From assembly GCF_001517085.1 (NCBI RefSeq), contig NZ_LRAC01000168.1, positions 62,001-126,000 on the forward strand: 64,000 bases of DNA, in the 5' to 3' direction. Source of the stretch: Paenibacillus sp. DMB5. GTDB lineage: Bacteria > Bacillota > Bacilli > Paenibacillales > Paenibacillaceae. The notes under the pieces were generated by a model. That model saw nothing but the letters and a program-made list of their open reading frames with translations. It ran no database searches and was not told where the DNA came from. Every line of letters starts with the position of its first letter. Position 1 is the stretch's first letter. Below, one piece after another: positions 35,356-44,326 of the stretch. The position numbers were made by a program, and so were the translations under genes.

Positions 35356-36000
35356 TTATTTGTTATAGACGATAGGCATTTTTCTAATCAATTGGTTGTC
35401 ACGGGTGGCAGCATACATGATTTTAGCAACATTTTCCCTGGAAACCGATAATTTAGCCGATTTATCTCCGAATGAATAGCCATAAGATTGCCCTTTGTGT
35501 TTAACATTGGGGTTAATAATTCGGACAACTGTCCAATCAAGGTTCGATTGTTTAACAATTCCTTCCATCTTCTTCATTTCCGCTTGACCGTTTGGAAGTA
35601 AAACTTTAGCCAATACACCTGGAAGTATCGTCGAAATGTTTTTCTTATCGTCATCTGATTGCAAAGCCGGCGTCGCAAGTGTAATTAACCTTGTTTTGTT
35701 ATGTTTCTTCATAGCCCTAATCATCAGTTCGTGTCCGTCCGCAATCGGCGTGCCTTTAAGCTTTCGTGACATATCGGATGCTGGCCCCAATGTGCTGATT
35801 ACGACATCTGATTTAGCAACAGCCTGCTCGATGGTTGAAGCATTCGAAAGTTCCCCTTGTACAAAGCTCAAATTGGGATGTTTGAGGCTGATTTTGTGGG
35901 CGTTTCTAACATATGCCGTAACGAAATCTCCGTGATCTAGAGCTAATTGTGTTAGCAGCTGTCCGATTGCACCACTTGCACCAAAAATGGTGATATTCAT
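35356..36000 (-). CDS. NAD(P)H-binding atypical SDR protein
   Basis: This 214-residue Rossmann protein of the NAD(P)-binding (NmrA/YwnB-like) group has the glycine motif FGASGAIGQ at residues 6-14 and the block SDVVISTLGPAS. Such proteins act as small reductases or as redox-sensing regulators. It is adjacent to a second SDR gene in the same orientation and to a divergent TetR gene, which together look like a self-regulated cassette. The region is clearly more AT-rich than its surroundings. Confidence 0.88.
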   Translation of the reverse strand: MNITIFGASGAIGQLLTQLALDHGDFVTAYVRNAHKISLKHPNLSFVQGELSNASTIEQAVAKSDVVISTLGPASDMSRKLKGTPIADGHELMIRAMKKHNKTRLITLATPALQSDDDKKNISTILPGVLAKVLLPNGQAEMKKMEGIVKQSNLDWTVVRIINPNVKHKGQSYGYSFGDKSAKLSVSRENVAKIMYAATRDNQLIRKMPIVYNK

Positions 36001-36036
36001 TTTCTTGAATGATCTCCTTCATCTAAATTATTCAAA

Positions 36037-36696
36037 TCACACTCGGTCTTCAGTTATAAACTCTTCTACTCTGTCTCTTTTGGTGTACATGTCATACCAA
36101 ATATCAGCGATTTTGTCTTGAACTCCTGAATTCGGTTGCATCCAAATTCCGATCGAAAGGTGACCCGCATAAATACCTTTGTCAGCTAATTCGCTGTTCA
36201 AATTAAAGATATAATTGCGAAGTCCTGAAACTGCAATTCCGACATTACCCATCATCGGAACTGGGTGGATTGCAGCGCCTCCAGTAGTAAATAATAAGGC
36301 ACCGCTTTGCTTATCCAACATTTCCGGCAGCACCTGTCGAACACTGGATAACGCGCCTAAAACATTAAATTGAAATTGGTATAACGCATTTTCTTCTGTT
36401 ACATCTAATGTTGGCGCTACTGTGTTGATGCTCGGCGTTGGACTGTATTCAAGAACATCAATAAATCCGTATTTCTCTTTAACAGCGGCAAATGCCATCT
36501 CAATTTCTTCTTTATTTAATATGTCCGCTTGAAATGAAGCCGCTTCGATCCCCGATTGTTTTAATTCAATAACCAGTTGGTTCAGCTTTTCTTCATTTCG
36601 GGCAATAAGAGCTACGCGAAAGCCATTTTGTCCGAATTTCTTTGCAATGGACATTCCTAAACCTGCTCCTGCTCCAACAACGGCTATAGTTTTCAT
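36037..36696 (-). CDS. SDR-family oxidoreductase
   Basis: This 219-residue short-chain dehydrogenase-like protein has the N-terminal motif VVGAGAGLGMSIAKKFG. The usual YxxxK active site is not evident: the corresponding region reads VGIAVSGLRNYIFNLN, so the catalytic Tyr may be missing and the enzyme atypical. The start is the ATG ending at 36696 behind GGGAGA. It is divergent from the TetR gene and upstream of the NmrA-like gene. Confidence 0.87.
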   Translation of the reverse strand: MKTIAVVGAGAGLGMSIAKKFGQNGFRVALIARNEEKLNQLVIELKQSGIEAASFQADILNKEEIEMAFAAVKEKYGFIDVLEYSPTPSINTVAPTLDVTEENALYQFQFNVLGALSSVRQVLPEMLDKQSGALLFTTGGAAIHPVPMMGNVGIAVSGLRNYIFNLNSELADKGIYAGHLSIGIWMQPNSGVQDKIADIWYDMYTKRDRVEEFITEDRV

Positions 36697-36733
36697 TTGA
36701 TATCTCCCTTTCAATCAGAATTAATAGTCAATG

Positions 36734-36768
36734 AGATAAATAATAGTCAAGGTGTTGTATATTTATCT
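36734..36768. promoter_or_regulatory. Candidate TetR operator between divergent genes
   Basis: AGATAAATA and TATTTATCT are perfect 9-base arms 17 bases apart, in the AT-rich space between the SDR and TetR genes. Position and symmetry suit a repressor site, but it is not matched to a known motif. Confidence 0.5.
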
Positions 36769-36892
36769 TGTGTTTATTATGCTTAATAAAAGCTCAGCAT
36801 TCAATATTTAATATTTCTGATTTTGAGAGATAAAATGCATTTTCAGCTCAAATGTCGTATATCTAACAAAAAAATTAAGGGAATGAGCCATA

Positions 36893-37486
36893 ATGAACAA
36901 AAAAACCGATTTGCGTATCATTCGCTCCAAACATTCGATCAAAAAGGCGTTTATAGAGCTTCTTACGGAAAAGGGATACGAAGGAATTACGATTCAAGAT
37001 ATTGCCGATAAAGCGATGATTAACCGGAATACATTTTACCTTCATTATCAGAACAAACCCGATTTGTTAAATACATCTATGGACGAATTAATAGAAGAAC
37101 TAAAGAGTACACTCAAGCAATGCTCAAGCAGCAAAACTCCGGTAAGCGGCTCTATGCTTGAACAACTAATGCAAACCATCCTGGAGAAAATCCAGGACAA
37201 TGTACCTTTTTACAAAGCATTGTTATTAGATGAGAATAGAATTTATGGTTTCCAGTCAAAAATGGAGGAAATTATAAAAAATACAGTGGAGGATGGCTTG
37301 GATAATACCCCATTGATGATTTCAAAGGAATTATTACTCCAATATATTGCATCTACTTTTATGGGCATTGTAGTGTGGTGGGTTAAACATGATTTTCCCT
37401 ATACCCCAAAGGAGCTCGCATCTCAATTTGGTAAAATTCTAACTCACGGACATTTAAAAGCAGCAGGTATTGTCGTCAATGATTAA
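36893..37486 (+). CDS. TetR-family transcriptional regulator
   Basis: This 197-residue TetR regulator has the N-terminal helix-turn-helix (about residues 10-57, ITIQDIADKAMINRNTFYLHYQNKPDLL) and a helical C-terminal ligand domain of the TetR_C_33 type. It probably represses itself and the divergent SDR pair. Its AT-rich composition matches the SDR genes and differs from the neighbours, suggesting that the three genes arrived together. A short terminator follows. Confidence 0.92.
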   Translation: MNKKTDLRIIRSKHSIKKAFIELLTEKGYEGITIQDIADKAMINRNTFYLHYQNKPDLLNTSMDELIEELKSTLKQCSSSKTPVSGSMLEQLMQTILEKIQDNVPFYKALLLDENRIYGFQSKMEEIIKNTVEDGLDNTPLMISKELLLQYIASTFMGIVVWWVKHDFPYTPKELASQFGKILTHGHLKAAGIVVND

Positions 37487-37536
37487 AGTGATAAAATCTT
37501 ACGAACAGTAGCTGAGAAGATAGAGAAAGAAAGCAT

Positions 37537-37570
37537 AAAGGAGCCATCGAATGATAGCTCCTTTATTTGT
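37537..37570 (+). terminator. Terminator of the TetR gene
   Basis: AAAGGAGC and GCTCCTTT form an 8-bp stem followed by ATTTGT. Confidence 0.75.
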
Positions 37571-37640
37571 TACTACACCGTCAATAATATTGTATTGCAC
37601 TCTTGAAGACTAACAGAAACCTCCACTCTTCGCTTTACCA

Positions 37641-38118
37641 CTATTTGTGATACGGTTCCCCCCGATTTATCTTCACCGCGCGATAAATCTGCTCCACCAG
37701 CACCAGCCGCATGAGCTGATGAGGCAGCGTCATGCGGCCGAAGCTCATGCGCTGCTGGGCGCGGCGCATCACGTCATCGGAGAGGCCATGGCTGCCTCCG
37801 ATGACGAAAACGACATGGCTCGTCCCGTAGGTGCCGAGCCGGTCGATTCCGCGCAAGCTCCTCGGAGCTCCAGAGCTTGCCGTCGATCGCGAGCGCAATG
37901 ACATGCGCATCGCTCTTGATGTGCGCGAGGATCCGTTCGCCCTCGCGCGTTTTGACCTGGACCACCTCAGCATCGCTGAGATTGTCCGGGGCTTTTTCAT
38001 CCGCCACCTCAATGACCTGAAATTTGAGGTATGGCGTCAGCCGCTTGGCATATTCTGCGATGCCGCTGACCAAATATTTCTCCTTCAATTTGCCTACGCC
38101 AATAATTTGAATGAACAT
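37641..38118 (-). pseudogene. rlmH: 23S rRNA pseudouridine-1915 N3-methyltransferase, frameshifted
   Basis: RlmH is a SPOUT methyltransferase that modifies helix 69 of 23S rRNA in the 70S ribosome. The first part (MFIQIIGVGKLKEKYL to LWSSEELA) and the second part (IDRLGTYGTSHVVFVIGGSHGLS to NRGEPYHK) are both excellent matches but lie in different frames, broken near 37850. Adding back two bases (for example GGG and AAA in place of GG and AA, giving AREIDRL) restores exactly 159 residues, the length of Bacillus RlmH. The start ATG has GGAGG 5 bases upstream. Such a well-kept gene is more likely mis-sequenced than dead. Confidence 0.92.
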
Positions 38119-38207
38119 GATATCCTCCATATGCCGGCCGGAAGCCGGCTATTGCTCGTTAATGTGAATGTATAATAAGAAGGCAGATTGTAACCGCCTG
38201 CTCCGCC

Positions 38208-38366
38208 TTAATTTGTCCAAAAATAAGCAATTCCATAAAACATAACTACGACCACTACGGCTAGGATCACAAAGGCAATTATACCGGCCATAAACAACCC
38301 GCCTGCCGATTCTTTTGCCAGTTCTATGGCTCTCCGCTTGTCTGCCTCTTCCTCAGAAACATTCAA
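38208..38366 (-). CDS. Possible small membrane protein
   Basis: An open frame of 52 codons with a TTG as the only start gives an acidic-basic head (VSEEEADKRRAIELAKES) and then one strong membrane helix (GIIAFVILAVVVVVMFYG). No ribosome site precedes the TTG. In the same frame, upstream of a TAG, an ATG-led stretch continues, so the gene may be a damaged longer protein. The composition looks coding, and the position just upstream of rlmH on the same strand suggests a real gene. Confidence 0.4.
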   Translation of the reverse strand: MNVSEEEADKRRAIELAKESAGGLFMAGIIAFVILAVVVVVMFYGIAYFWTN

Positions 38367-38508
38367 GTGCCAGGTTGCATAAACACTCTACATTAGCTCA
38401 TCTATGACCAAGCTTACCATATCCCGAACCATCTGTTTATTCGTACATACATTTTAACTGAATTGCGGGTAATTTGTTTCTAACTCCGCCCATTGCCCGC
38501 CAAACATC

Positions 38509-38535
38509 AAAAAAGACCCTGCTACCGCAGAGTCC
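38509..38535 (-). terminator. Terminator of the ArsR-family gene
   Basis: On the minus strand GACTCTGC and GCAGGGTC around GGTA are followed by TTTTTT, just after the stop codon. Confidence 0.8.
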
Positions 38536-38553
38536 CTGTATCCTCTATTTTCT

Positions 38554-38898
38554 TCACTCTTCCATCTTCTCCCCAAACTCCACCGCCTCACCGGCAGACT
38601 CATACGCTTCCAATATCGAATCCAGAACCCCCGGAAACCGCTCATTCAAATCCTCTTCCCGCAGCGACAAAATACGCTGGGTGCCCTGGGCCCGGGTGTG
38701 CACAACACCCGCTTCGCGCAGGGTACGGGCGTGATGGGACAAGGTGGATTTGGCGATCGGTACCTTAAAGCTGTTGCAGGCCTGCTCGCCGTGCTTGCGG
38801 ATTTCCGACACGACATATAAACGGATCGGATCGCTAAGCGCATACAAAACCGAAGCAAGCTGTATGTCTTTACGGTCCGGATGATGGAGCAGCTTCAT
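38554..38898 (-). CDS. ArsR-family helix-turn-helix regulator
   Basis: This 114-residue winged-helix protein has the ArsR pattern: LASVLYALSDPIRLYVVSEI, then the recognition segment IAKSTLSHHARTLREAGVV. No metal-binding Cys cluster is seen (one Cys only), so it is probably not a metal sensor. It is divergent from an MFS transporter gene whose promoter region contains an inverted repeat, so it most likely represses that gene. Confidence 0.9.
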   Translation of the reverse strand: MKLLHHPDRKDIQLASVLYALSDPIRLYVVSEIRKHGEQACNSFKVPIAKSTLSHHARTLREAGVVHTRAQGTQRILSLREEDLNERFPGVLDSILEAYESAGEAVEFGEKMEE

Positions 38899-39038
38899 AT
38901 ATAAGACCCCTTTATGATTACTTAAAATGTATCTTATCTCTTCAACTTCTCAACGTATCTCTTCAATTGTTCATATTTTTATCTTTCAGTTTCTCATACT
39001 CATATCCTTCAACGCCATGCTAATTCTCATCTTCCTAA

Positions 39039-39094
39039 TTGCATTTTACAACTTTGCATGCTATATTTCAATTGTTCGTAAGTAATCGAACTAT
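39039..39094 (+). promoter_or_regulatory. Promoter and operator of the MFS gene
   Basis: TTGCAT (39039-39044) and TATATT (39062-39067) are 17 bases apart. ATTGTTCG (39071-39078) and CGAACTAT (39087-39094) form an inverted repeat with one mismatch over the predicted start. The divergent ArsR-type regulator is the natural candidate to bind it. Confidence 0.65.
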
Positions 39095-39125
39095 TAAACA
39101 ATAGAAACAAAGGAGTGACACCCCC

Positions 39126-40588
39126 TTGAACTCATTACATACATCTAAAGGTACTGCGGACAAAGGCAGCAGTCCCTTTAATCCTGGCTCTGATCCTGTC
39201 CCTAATACTGGCTCCAACCCCGCCGCCCCAGAACCCTCCCTCCCCCGCGAGGGCCTGCTGACCCTGCTGTTCAGTGTCGCCGTAGTGCTCGTCATCATGA
39301 ACACGGCAATGTTCAATCTGGCGCTGCCCGATGTGACCGAGGCCTTCGGTATTACGGCAGCATCGGCATCCTGGATTGTGACCGGGTATTCCATTATGTT
39401 CTCGATCGCTTCGATTACGTATAGCCGACTGTCCGATTTCTTGCCAATCCGCCGGCTGCTGATTATCGGCCTGCTGACGCTGGGGCTGTCCGCTGTGGCC
39501 GGCTTCTTCAGCACGAACTTTATCTTCCTGCTGATCGTGCGGATTCTGCAGGCATCCGGTGCGGGAGCTGTCATGTCGCTGTCGCTCGTCCTGTTCACCC
39601 GCTATGTGCCGCAGGCCCGCCGCGGCAAAGCCATGGCAACCATCATGTCCGCCGTCTCGCTCGGGCTGGGGCTTGGTCCGGTAGCAGGCGGCTCCATCGT
39701 CGAGTATCTGGGCTGGCATTGGCTGTTTGCTGTTACGGCAGCGATACTGCTGCTGGTGCCGCTGTTTATGATCCTGCTTCCTAAGGAAGTGCCTGCGCGC
39801 GGCTCGTTCGATATCCTGGGCGGAGTGTTCCTCGGGATCGGCACAACCGGCCTGCTGTTGTTCCTGACAAGCGGACTGTGGGTGGCACTAATTGCCGGAC
39901 TTGTTTCAATTGCCTTATTCATTGGCCGCATCCGCAGCACGCCTGATCCATTCGTGATGCCGGCGCTGTTCGCCAACCGCTCATACCTCGTGCTTGCCCT
40001 GGTCGGAATTGCTTCTTACCTGTGCAGCTTCGCTACCCTGTTCCTGCTGCCGCAGATTCTGACCCACCGCTTCGGGTTCACTGCCAGCCATGCCGGGCTG
40101 GTGATTTTCCCGGGCTCCCTGCTGGCGATCTTCGTCTCCCGTGCTGTCGGGCGGGTCATTGACCGCTACGGCAATGCCGGAATCCTGCGCTACGCACCGC
40201 TTCTGGTGCTGCTGGCTACTGTGCTGTTCGCCTTCCTGGCCGGCAGTCCTGGGTTGCTGTTATGCTCGTTTACATGATAATGAGCTTAGCCTTTACCGTA
40301 CTGTCGAGCAGCGTGTCCAACGAAATTTCGCGCATCCTGCCATCCTCGCAGATCGGCTCGGGCATGGGACTGTTCCAGCTGCTGCAGTTCTTCAGCGGAG
40401 CATTCAGTGTAGCGATGGCCGCCAGCGCTCTGGAATGGCAAAAGGGGCTGCCACTCTCTACAGCCTACTCCAATATCTACTGGGGACTGTCGGTTGCCGC
40501 AATCATAGCAATCGTGTCAGCATTTGCCTACCACCGCAGCAGTCAGAGCGGTCGGCCTACCCAAATGGCGGATGCAGCAGACGCCTAA
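39126..40588 (+). pseudogene. MFS transporter, frameshifted
   Basis: This is a major facilitator of about 487 residues (14-helix-like EmrB/QacA relative) if one base is restored. The first frame runs from a TTG at 39126 (AAAGGAG 10 bases upstream) through FAFLAGSP. The second begins within VAVMLVYMIMSLAFTVLSSSVSNEISRILPSSQIGSGMG and runs to 40588. The break near 40250 is cured by one extra T (CCTTGG for CCTGG). A Ser/Pro-rich leader of about 35 residues precedes the first helix. Regulation by the divergent ArsR-type protein suggests inducible efflux. A sequencing deletion is the likeliest cause. Confidence 0.87.
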
Positions 40589-40643
40589 ATCTCCATATTT
40601 GCTACTGATCTACCGATTTTGGCGCTAACTCTCCCTACACCAA

Positions 40644-40685
40644 AACACCCTACAGTCCGCTAACACGGCTGCAGGGTGTTCTTTT
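40644..40685. terminator. Terminator between MFS and yyzF
   Basis: AACACCCTACAG and CTGCAGGGTGTT form a stem with one mismatch, followed by CTTTT. Confidence 0.75.
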
Positions 40686-40704
40686 GAATAATTGACAGCA
40701 GTCC

Positions 40705-40872
40705 TCAGACCACCAGATATTCCGCATTCTTCTCACATTCCGCACATTTCGCCGGCGGGTCCCAGTCCGAGAATTCAGTCTCCTTCAGATCCACAACATC
40801 CGGTGCATCCTCGTACTCGTCCACAAATCTGTCGATGGCCAGCTCAACGTGTTCCTTACACACTACATACAT
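40705..40872 (-). CDS. yyzF: CxxH/CxxC small protein
   Basis: This is a 55-residue protein with the CKEH motif near the N-terminus and CAEC near the C-terminus, separated by an acidic stretch. It matches the CxxH/CxxC (BA_5709) family, which includes YyzF of Bacillus subtilis, whose gene lies beside rlmH there as well. The four ligands suggest a bound zinc; the function is unknown. The ATG ends at 40872, with AAAGGG upstream. Confidence 0.85.
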   Translation of the reverse strand: MYVVCKEHVELAIDRFVDEYEDAPDVVDLKETEFSDWDPPAKCAECEKNAEYLVV

Positions 40873-40975
40873 TCAATCAAGCATCCCTTTCTGTGCCGCT
40901 GCGGCGTATACTTCTACTATTGTTCTACCACACTTCCCCGTAAAAAGGAACCTTCCGCCCCGTAAAAATCAGCTC

Positions 40976-42754
40976 TTACTCCGCTCCCGCAAATTTCATG
41001 ACATCTCCGGCAATCAGCTGGAGCGCATCCCGCCAAAAAGCCAAAGAATGGACATCAATGTCCATCAGCCTGGCGGCATCGGCAATATTCCGTGTGCTGG
41101 AAGCTGAGAGAAACTGCTCGTACCGGCTGACGAACGCCTGCCCCTGCTTTTTATACTGTGCATACAGCCCTTTGGAGAACAGCAGCCCGAACGAATACGG
41201 GAAGTTGAGAAACTCATTGCCTGCCATATAATATCCGGCCTTGCTGATCCACTGGTAGGGATGGATCGAGTCCGGCAGCACACTTTCACCGTAAGCAGCG
41301 GTCATTGAATCCAGCATCAGCTCATTTAACTCATCCACGGACAGATTGCCTGATTGTCTGCGCTCATACAAACCGCTCTCGAAGCAATAACGTGCATAGA
41401 AATCAACGATATAATACCCGGCATCCGCCAGACTCCGCTCCAGAATGGCTGCCGCTTCACCAGCCGGGGCACTCTGCAGCAGCTCACCGCTGATCAGACT
41501 CTCGCAAAAGATCGACGCCGTCTCGGCAACCGGCACCGGATAATCCGTATTGACCATACTCTGCCCGGTAAGCCGGCTGCTGTGGTAAGCGTGTCCGATC
41601 TCATGCGCCAGCACGCTCACATCTATATAATTACCGTGGAAGCTGGTAATCATCCGGCTCTCCCCGATCGGGAAGATATCAACACACATCCCGAAGCTGC
41701 CTTTGCCGGCGCGCGGCTCCGCGTCGATCCAGCGCTGTTCGAACACTTTTTGTGCAAAAGTACCCAGCTCCGCACTAAACCTGCTGAAGCCGGACACAAT
41801 CATCGTCTGCGCTTCTGCATAAGAAATTTCAACCGACGGTTCTCTGCCAATTGGCGCGAATACATCATAGAACGGCAGCGCGCCGTTATGCCCCAACATC
41901 TCAGCCTTCTTAGTATAGTACCGGTGGAACACCGGCAGACTCTCCCGGATCGCCTGCAGCATCACTTCCAGCGTGGCTTCATCCATCCGCGAAGCTTCCA
42001 GCACCTTATGCAGCGGCGATGCATATCCCCGCAGCTCATAGACTGCCGCCGCTTCACCGGTCACGGCATTAATGCAAGCAGCACTCAGCGTAGCTACACT
42101 TCGACAGGCTTCACCCTCCGCCACTGCCGCTGCTTTCCGTACGGCTGCATCGGAATCATAGACCAGATTACGCAGCTCTGACAGCGACAAACTCCGGCTC
42201 TTTCCATCCAGCTCCAGCTCTGTCCGCAGCGTAGACAGTGTCCGCATATAGAGCCGCTCCCAAGCCTTCGAGCCGTTGGCCTGCATCCGGGCAACGACCG
42301 CTTCACCTTCCACGCTCAGCAGATGCCTTGACTTCATCTGCAGCTCACGCAAATAGAAGCTATGCTCCGCCAGATATGCGCCAGATTCCACGCTAGCCTC
42401 TAACTCCTCCATACTGACCCGGGCCAGCCATTTGCTGAACCCAACCCGTGCTTCCTCCGCCCCGCTGCCGATCTTCTCCAGCTCATCCATCAGATTGACG
42501 GCTTCCGTATTACTGCTGTCGGCGCTGAAGATCAGCTCCGCGTAGCTGAATAAACGGAGGTAAATCCTTTTATAAGCGTTATATTGTATAAGGAACTGCT
42601 CCATTACTCCGGAAGCATCCTGTACATTCTCTAGCTGTGAGGCGGCCCATGCTGCAAGCTCCCCGGCCAATATCTCTACAAGCCTGCGGTCCTGCCGCAG
42701 GGGCTCTGACTGGAAGCCTGGGTAGATGCTGCTCAAATCCCAAGTTAACTGCAT
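40976..42754 (-). CDS. M3-family oligopeptidase (PepF-like)
   Basis: This 592-residue zinc metallopeptidase of family M3 cleaves short peptides in the cytoplasm. The active-site motif HEIGHAYHSSR supplies the two His ligands and the catalytic Glu, and the third ligand Glu lies in the following ETASIFCE block. The length is normal for oligoendopeptidase F. There is no signal peptide. It is followed by a small gene in the same orientation and is divergent from the DUF2252 gene. Confidence 0.93.
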   Translation of the reverse strand: MQLTWDLSSIYPGFQSEPLRQDRRLVEILAGELAAWAASQLENVQDASGVMEQFLIQYNAYKRIYLRLFSYAELIFSADSSNTEAVNLMDELEKIGSGAEEARVGFSKWLARVSMEELEASVESGAYLAEHSFYLRELQMKSRHLLSVEGEAVVARMQANGSKAWERLYMRTLSTLRTELELDGKSRSLSLSELRNLVYDSDAAVRKAAAVAEGEACRSVATLSAACINAVTGEAAAVYELRGYASPLHKVLEASRMDEATLEVMLQAIRESLPVFHRYYTKKAEMLGHNGALPFYDVFAPIGREPSVEISYAEAQTMIVSGFSRFSAELGTFAQKVFEQRWIDAEPRAGKGSFGMCVDIFPIGESRMITSFHGNYIDVSVLAHEIGHAYHSSRLTGQSMVNTDYPVPVAETASIFCESLISGELLQSAPAGEAAAILERSLADAGYYIVDFYARYCFESGLYERRQSGNLSVDELNELMLDSMTAAYGESVLPDSIHPYQWISKAGYYMAGNEFLNFPYSFGLLFSKGLYAQYKKQGQAFVSRYEQFLSASSTRNIADAARLMDIDVHSLAFWRDALQLIAGDVMKFAGAE

Positions 42755-42922
42755 TTTTCACATCTCCTTATATTAGCTGCAGTTACCGCCGTTCCTCACA
42801 TGCTCCCACCTCATTCTTCATATTTTCACGGAAAAAGTTAATTCCAGTATATCACGCTTGCCAAATTGCTAGTCTATGGAAATAATAGATTTAGCTATAT
42901 TAGCCCGAAAGGAGCATCACCC

Positions 42923-44260
42923 ATGGTTAACCAGACGATTACTGAAGGGGTCCTCCGCACACGATCGAAGCTGCGCAGGGACCTGCTGATTTCCATTCTG
43001 GACGAATTCGACGGCAGTATTATGGCTTTGAGCCATGTCAACCGTGCGGAGAAATACGGCAAAATGGCGCAGAGCGCGTTTTCCTTCTACCGGGGCAGCG
43101 CCTATCTGTTTTATTTTGATACGACCAGACAGTACTTTCCGTACCACAGCGCACCCGAACGCCCGACCTGGATACAGGGAGATCTGCATTTTGAGAATTT
43201 CGGCGCTTTCCGCAGTGAGGACGGGGCGATTGTCTATGATGTGAATGATTTTGACGAGGGGTATGTCGGCTCTTATCTCTACGATCTACTGCGTATGGCG
43301 GTCAGTATTGCCCTTGTCGGCAGGCAGCTTGGCTATGGCGGGAAGGAGCAGCAGAGCTTCATTTCGGATTACGCAAAAGCTTATGCGCGGCAAATCCGCC
43401 GCTTCTGTCAGGGTAAGGATGATCCCGCTGATTATGTGGTGGACGAGGATAACGCCAAAGGCCCGGTTAAAAAGCTGCTGCGCAAGCTCGAGAAACGCCG
43501 TCAGAGCCATTTTCTGGAGAAGGTTACCGCCCATATGCAGAGCAGCAGAGTGTTCCTGGAGAATGCCGAGCTGCTGATTCCCGGAGCTGACGAGCAGGCC
43601 CAGCTGGAGCAGGCATGGAGCTTTTACAAGCAGACGGTGGTAGCACGCAAGCTGCAGGATGAGCATTTTCAGATTAAAGATATTGCCGTCAAACGCGGAT
43701 CAGGAACGGCTTCAATCGGACTCGACCGCTATTATATTCTGATTGAGGGCGGCATGGAGCTAGAGGGCGCAGATGATCCTGTACTTGAGGTAAAAGAGGT
43801 CCGCGCTCCCGTCCCGGCCTATTTCATGCCGTATTCGGAATCCTTCTGGCAGGCCTTTGCCCATCAGGGCAAACGGGTAACCGCTACCCAGCAGGCGATG
43901 CATCATAAGGCTGACCCTTATCTAGGGTTCCTGACGATGGACGGCCGGGAATTCTACGTACGGGAGCGTTCCCCTTACAAAAAAAGACTGAAGCTGGAGG
44001 ACATCACAGATGCTGGCGAACTGACCAAAGTACTGGAGCTGATGGGCAGCCTGACCGCCAAAATGCACGCCCGGGCCGATGCCGATGTGGACCGGGGAAT
44101 TCTCGATTACCATAGCGAGCAGGAAATTGCCAGAGCCATGGGCTCCGATTCGGACGCTTTTGCCCGTTATATTGCCGAATGGGCCTTCGGCTACGCCAAT
44201 CAGGTGGAGAAGGACTACGCAATGTTCAAAGATTGGGTAACCGCAGAATTCGGCCTGTAG
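42923..44260 (+). CDS. DUF2252-family protein
   Basis: This 445-residue protein belongs to DUF2252, with the blocks FYRGSAYLFYFD, GDLHFENFG and VYDVNDFDEG. These resemble the catalytic and metal-binding loops of aminoglycoside phosphotransferase-like kinases, so a kinase-type activity has been suggested for the family but is unproven. The start is the ATG at 42923, with AAAGGAG 8 bases upstream; the earlier open frame is not supported. It is monocistronic. Confidence 0.9.
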   Translation: MVNQTITEGVLRTRSKLRRDLLISILDEFDGSIMALSHVNRAEKYGKMAQSAFSFYRGSAYLFYFDTTRQYFPYHSAPERPTWIQGDLHFENFGAFRSEDGAIVYDVNDFDEGYVGSYLYDLLRMAVSIALVGRQLGYGGKEQQSFISDYAKAYARQIRRFCQGKDDPADYVVDEDNAKGPVKKLLRKLEKRRQSHFLEKVTAHMQSSRVFLENAELLIPGADEQAQLEQAWSFYKQTVVARKLQDEHFQIKDIAVKRGSGTASIGLDRYYILIEGGMELEGADDPVLEVKEVRAPVPAYFMPYSESFWQAFAHQGKRVTATQQAMHHKADPYLGFLTMDGREFYVRERSPYKKRLKLEDITDAGELTKVLELMGSLTAKMHARADADVDRGILDYHSEQEIARAMGSDSDAFARYIAEWAFGYANQVEKDYAMFKDWVTAEFGL

Positions 44261-44269
44261 ATTTGTACA

Positions 44270-44321
44270 AAAAAAGAAGCTCTCACCGCCCCAAGCCGGG
44301 CAGGAAGAGCTTCTTTTTCTA
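44270..44321. terminator. Bidirectional terminator
   Basis: AAGAAGCTCT and AGAGCTTCTT flank an inner GC-rich region and are followed by TTT on the plus strand and A-run on the other. It separates DUF2252 from cydC. Confidence 0.85.
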
Positions 44322-44326
44322 TAATG

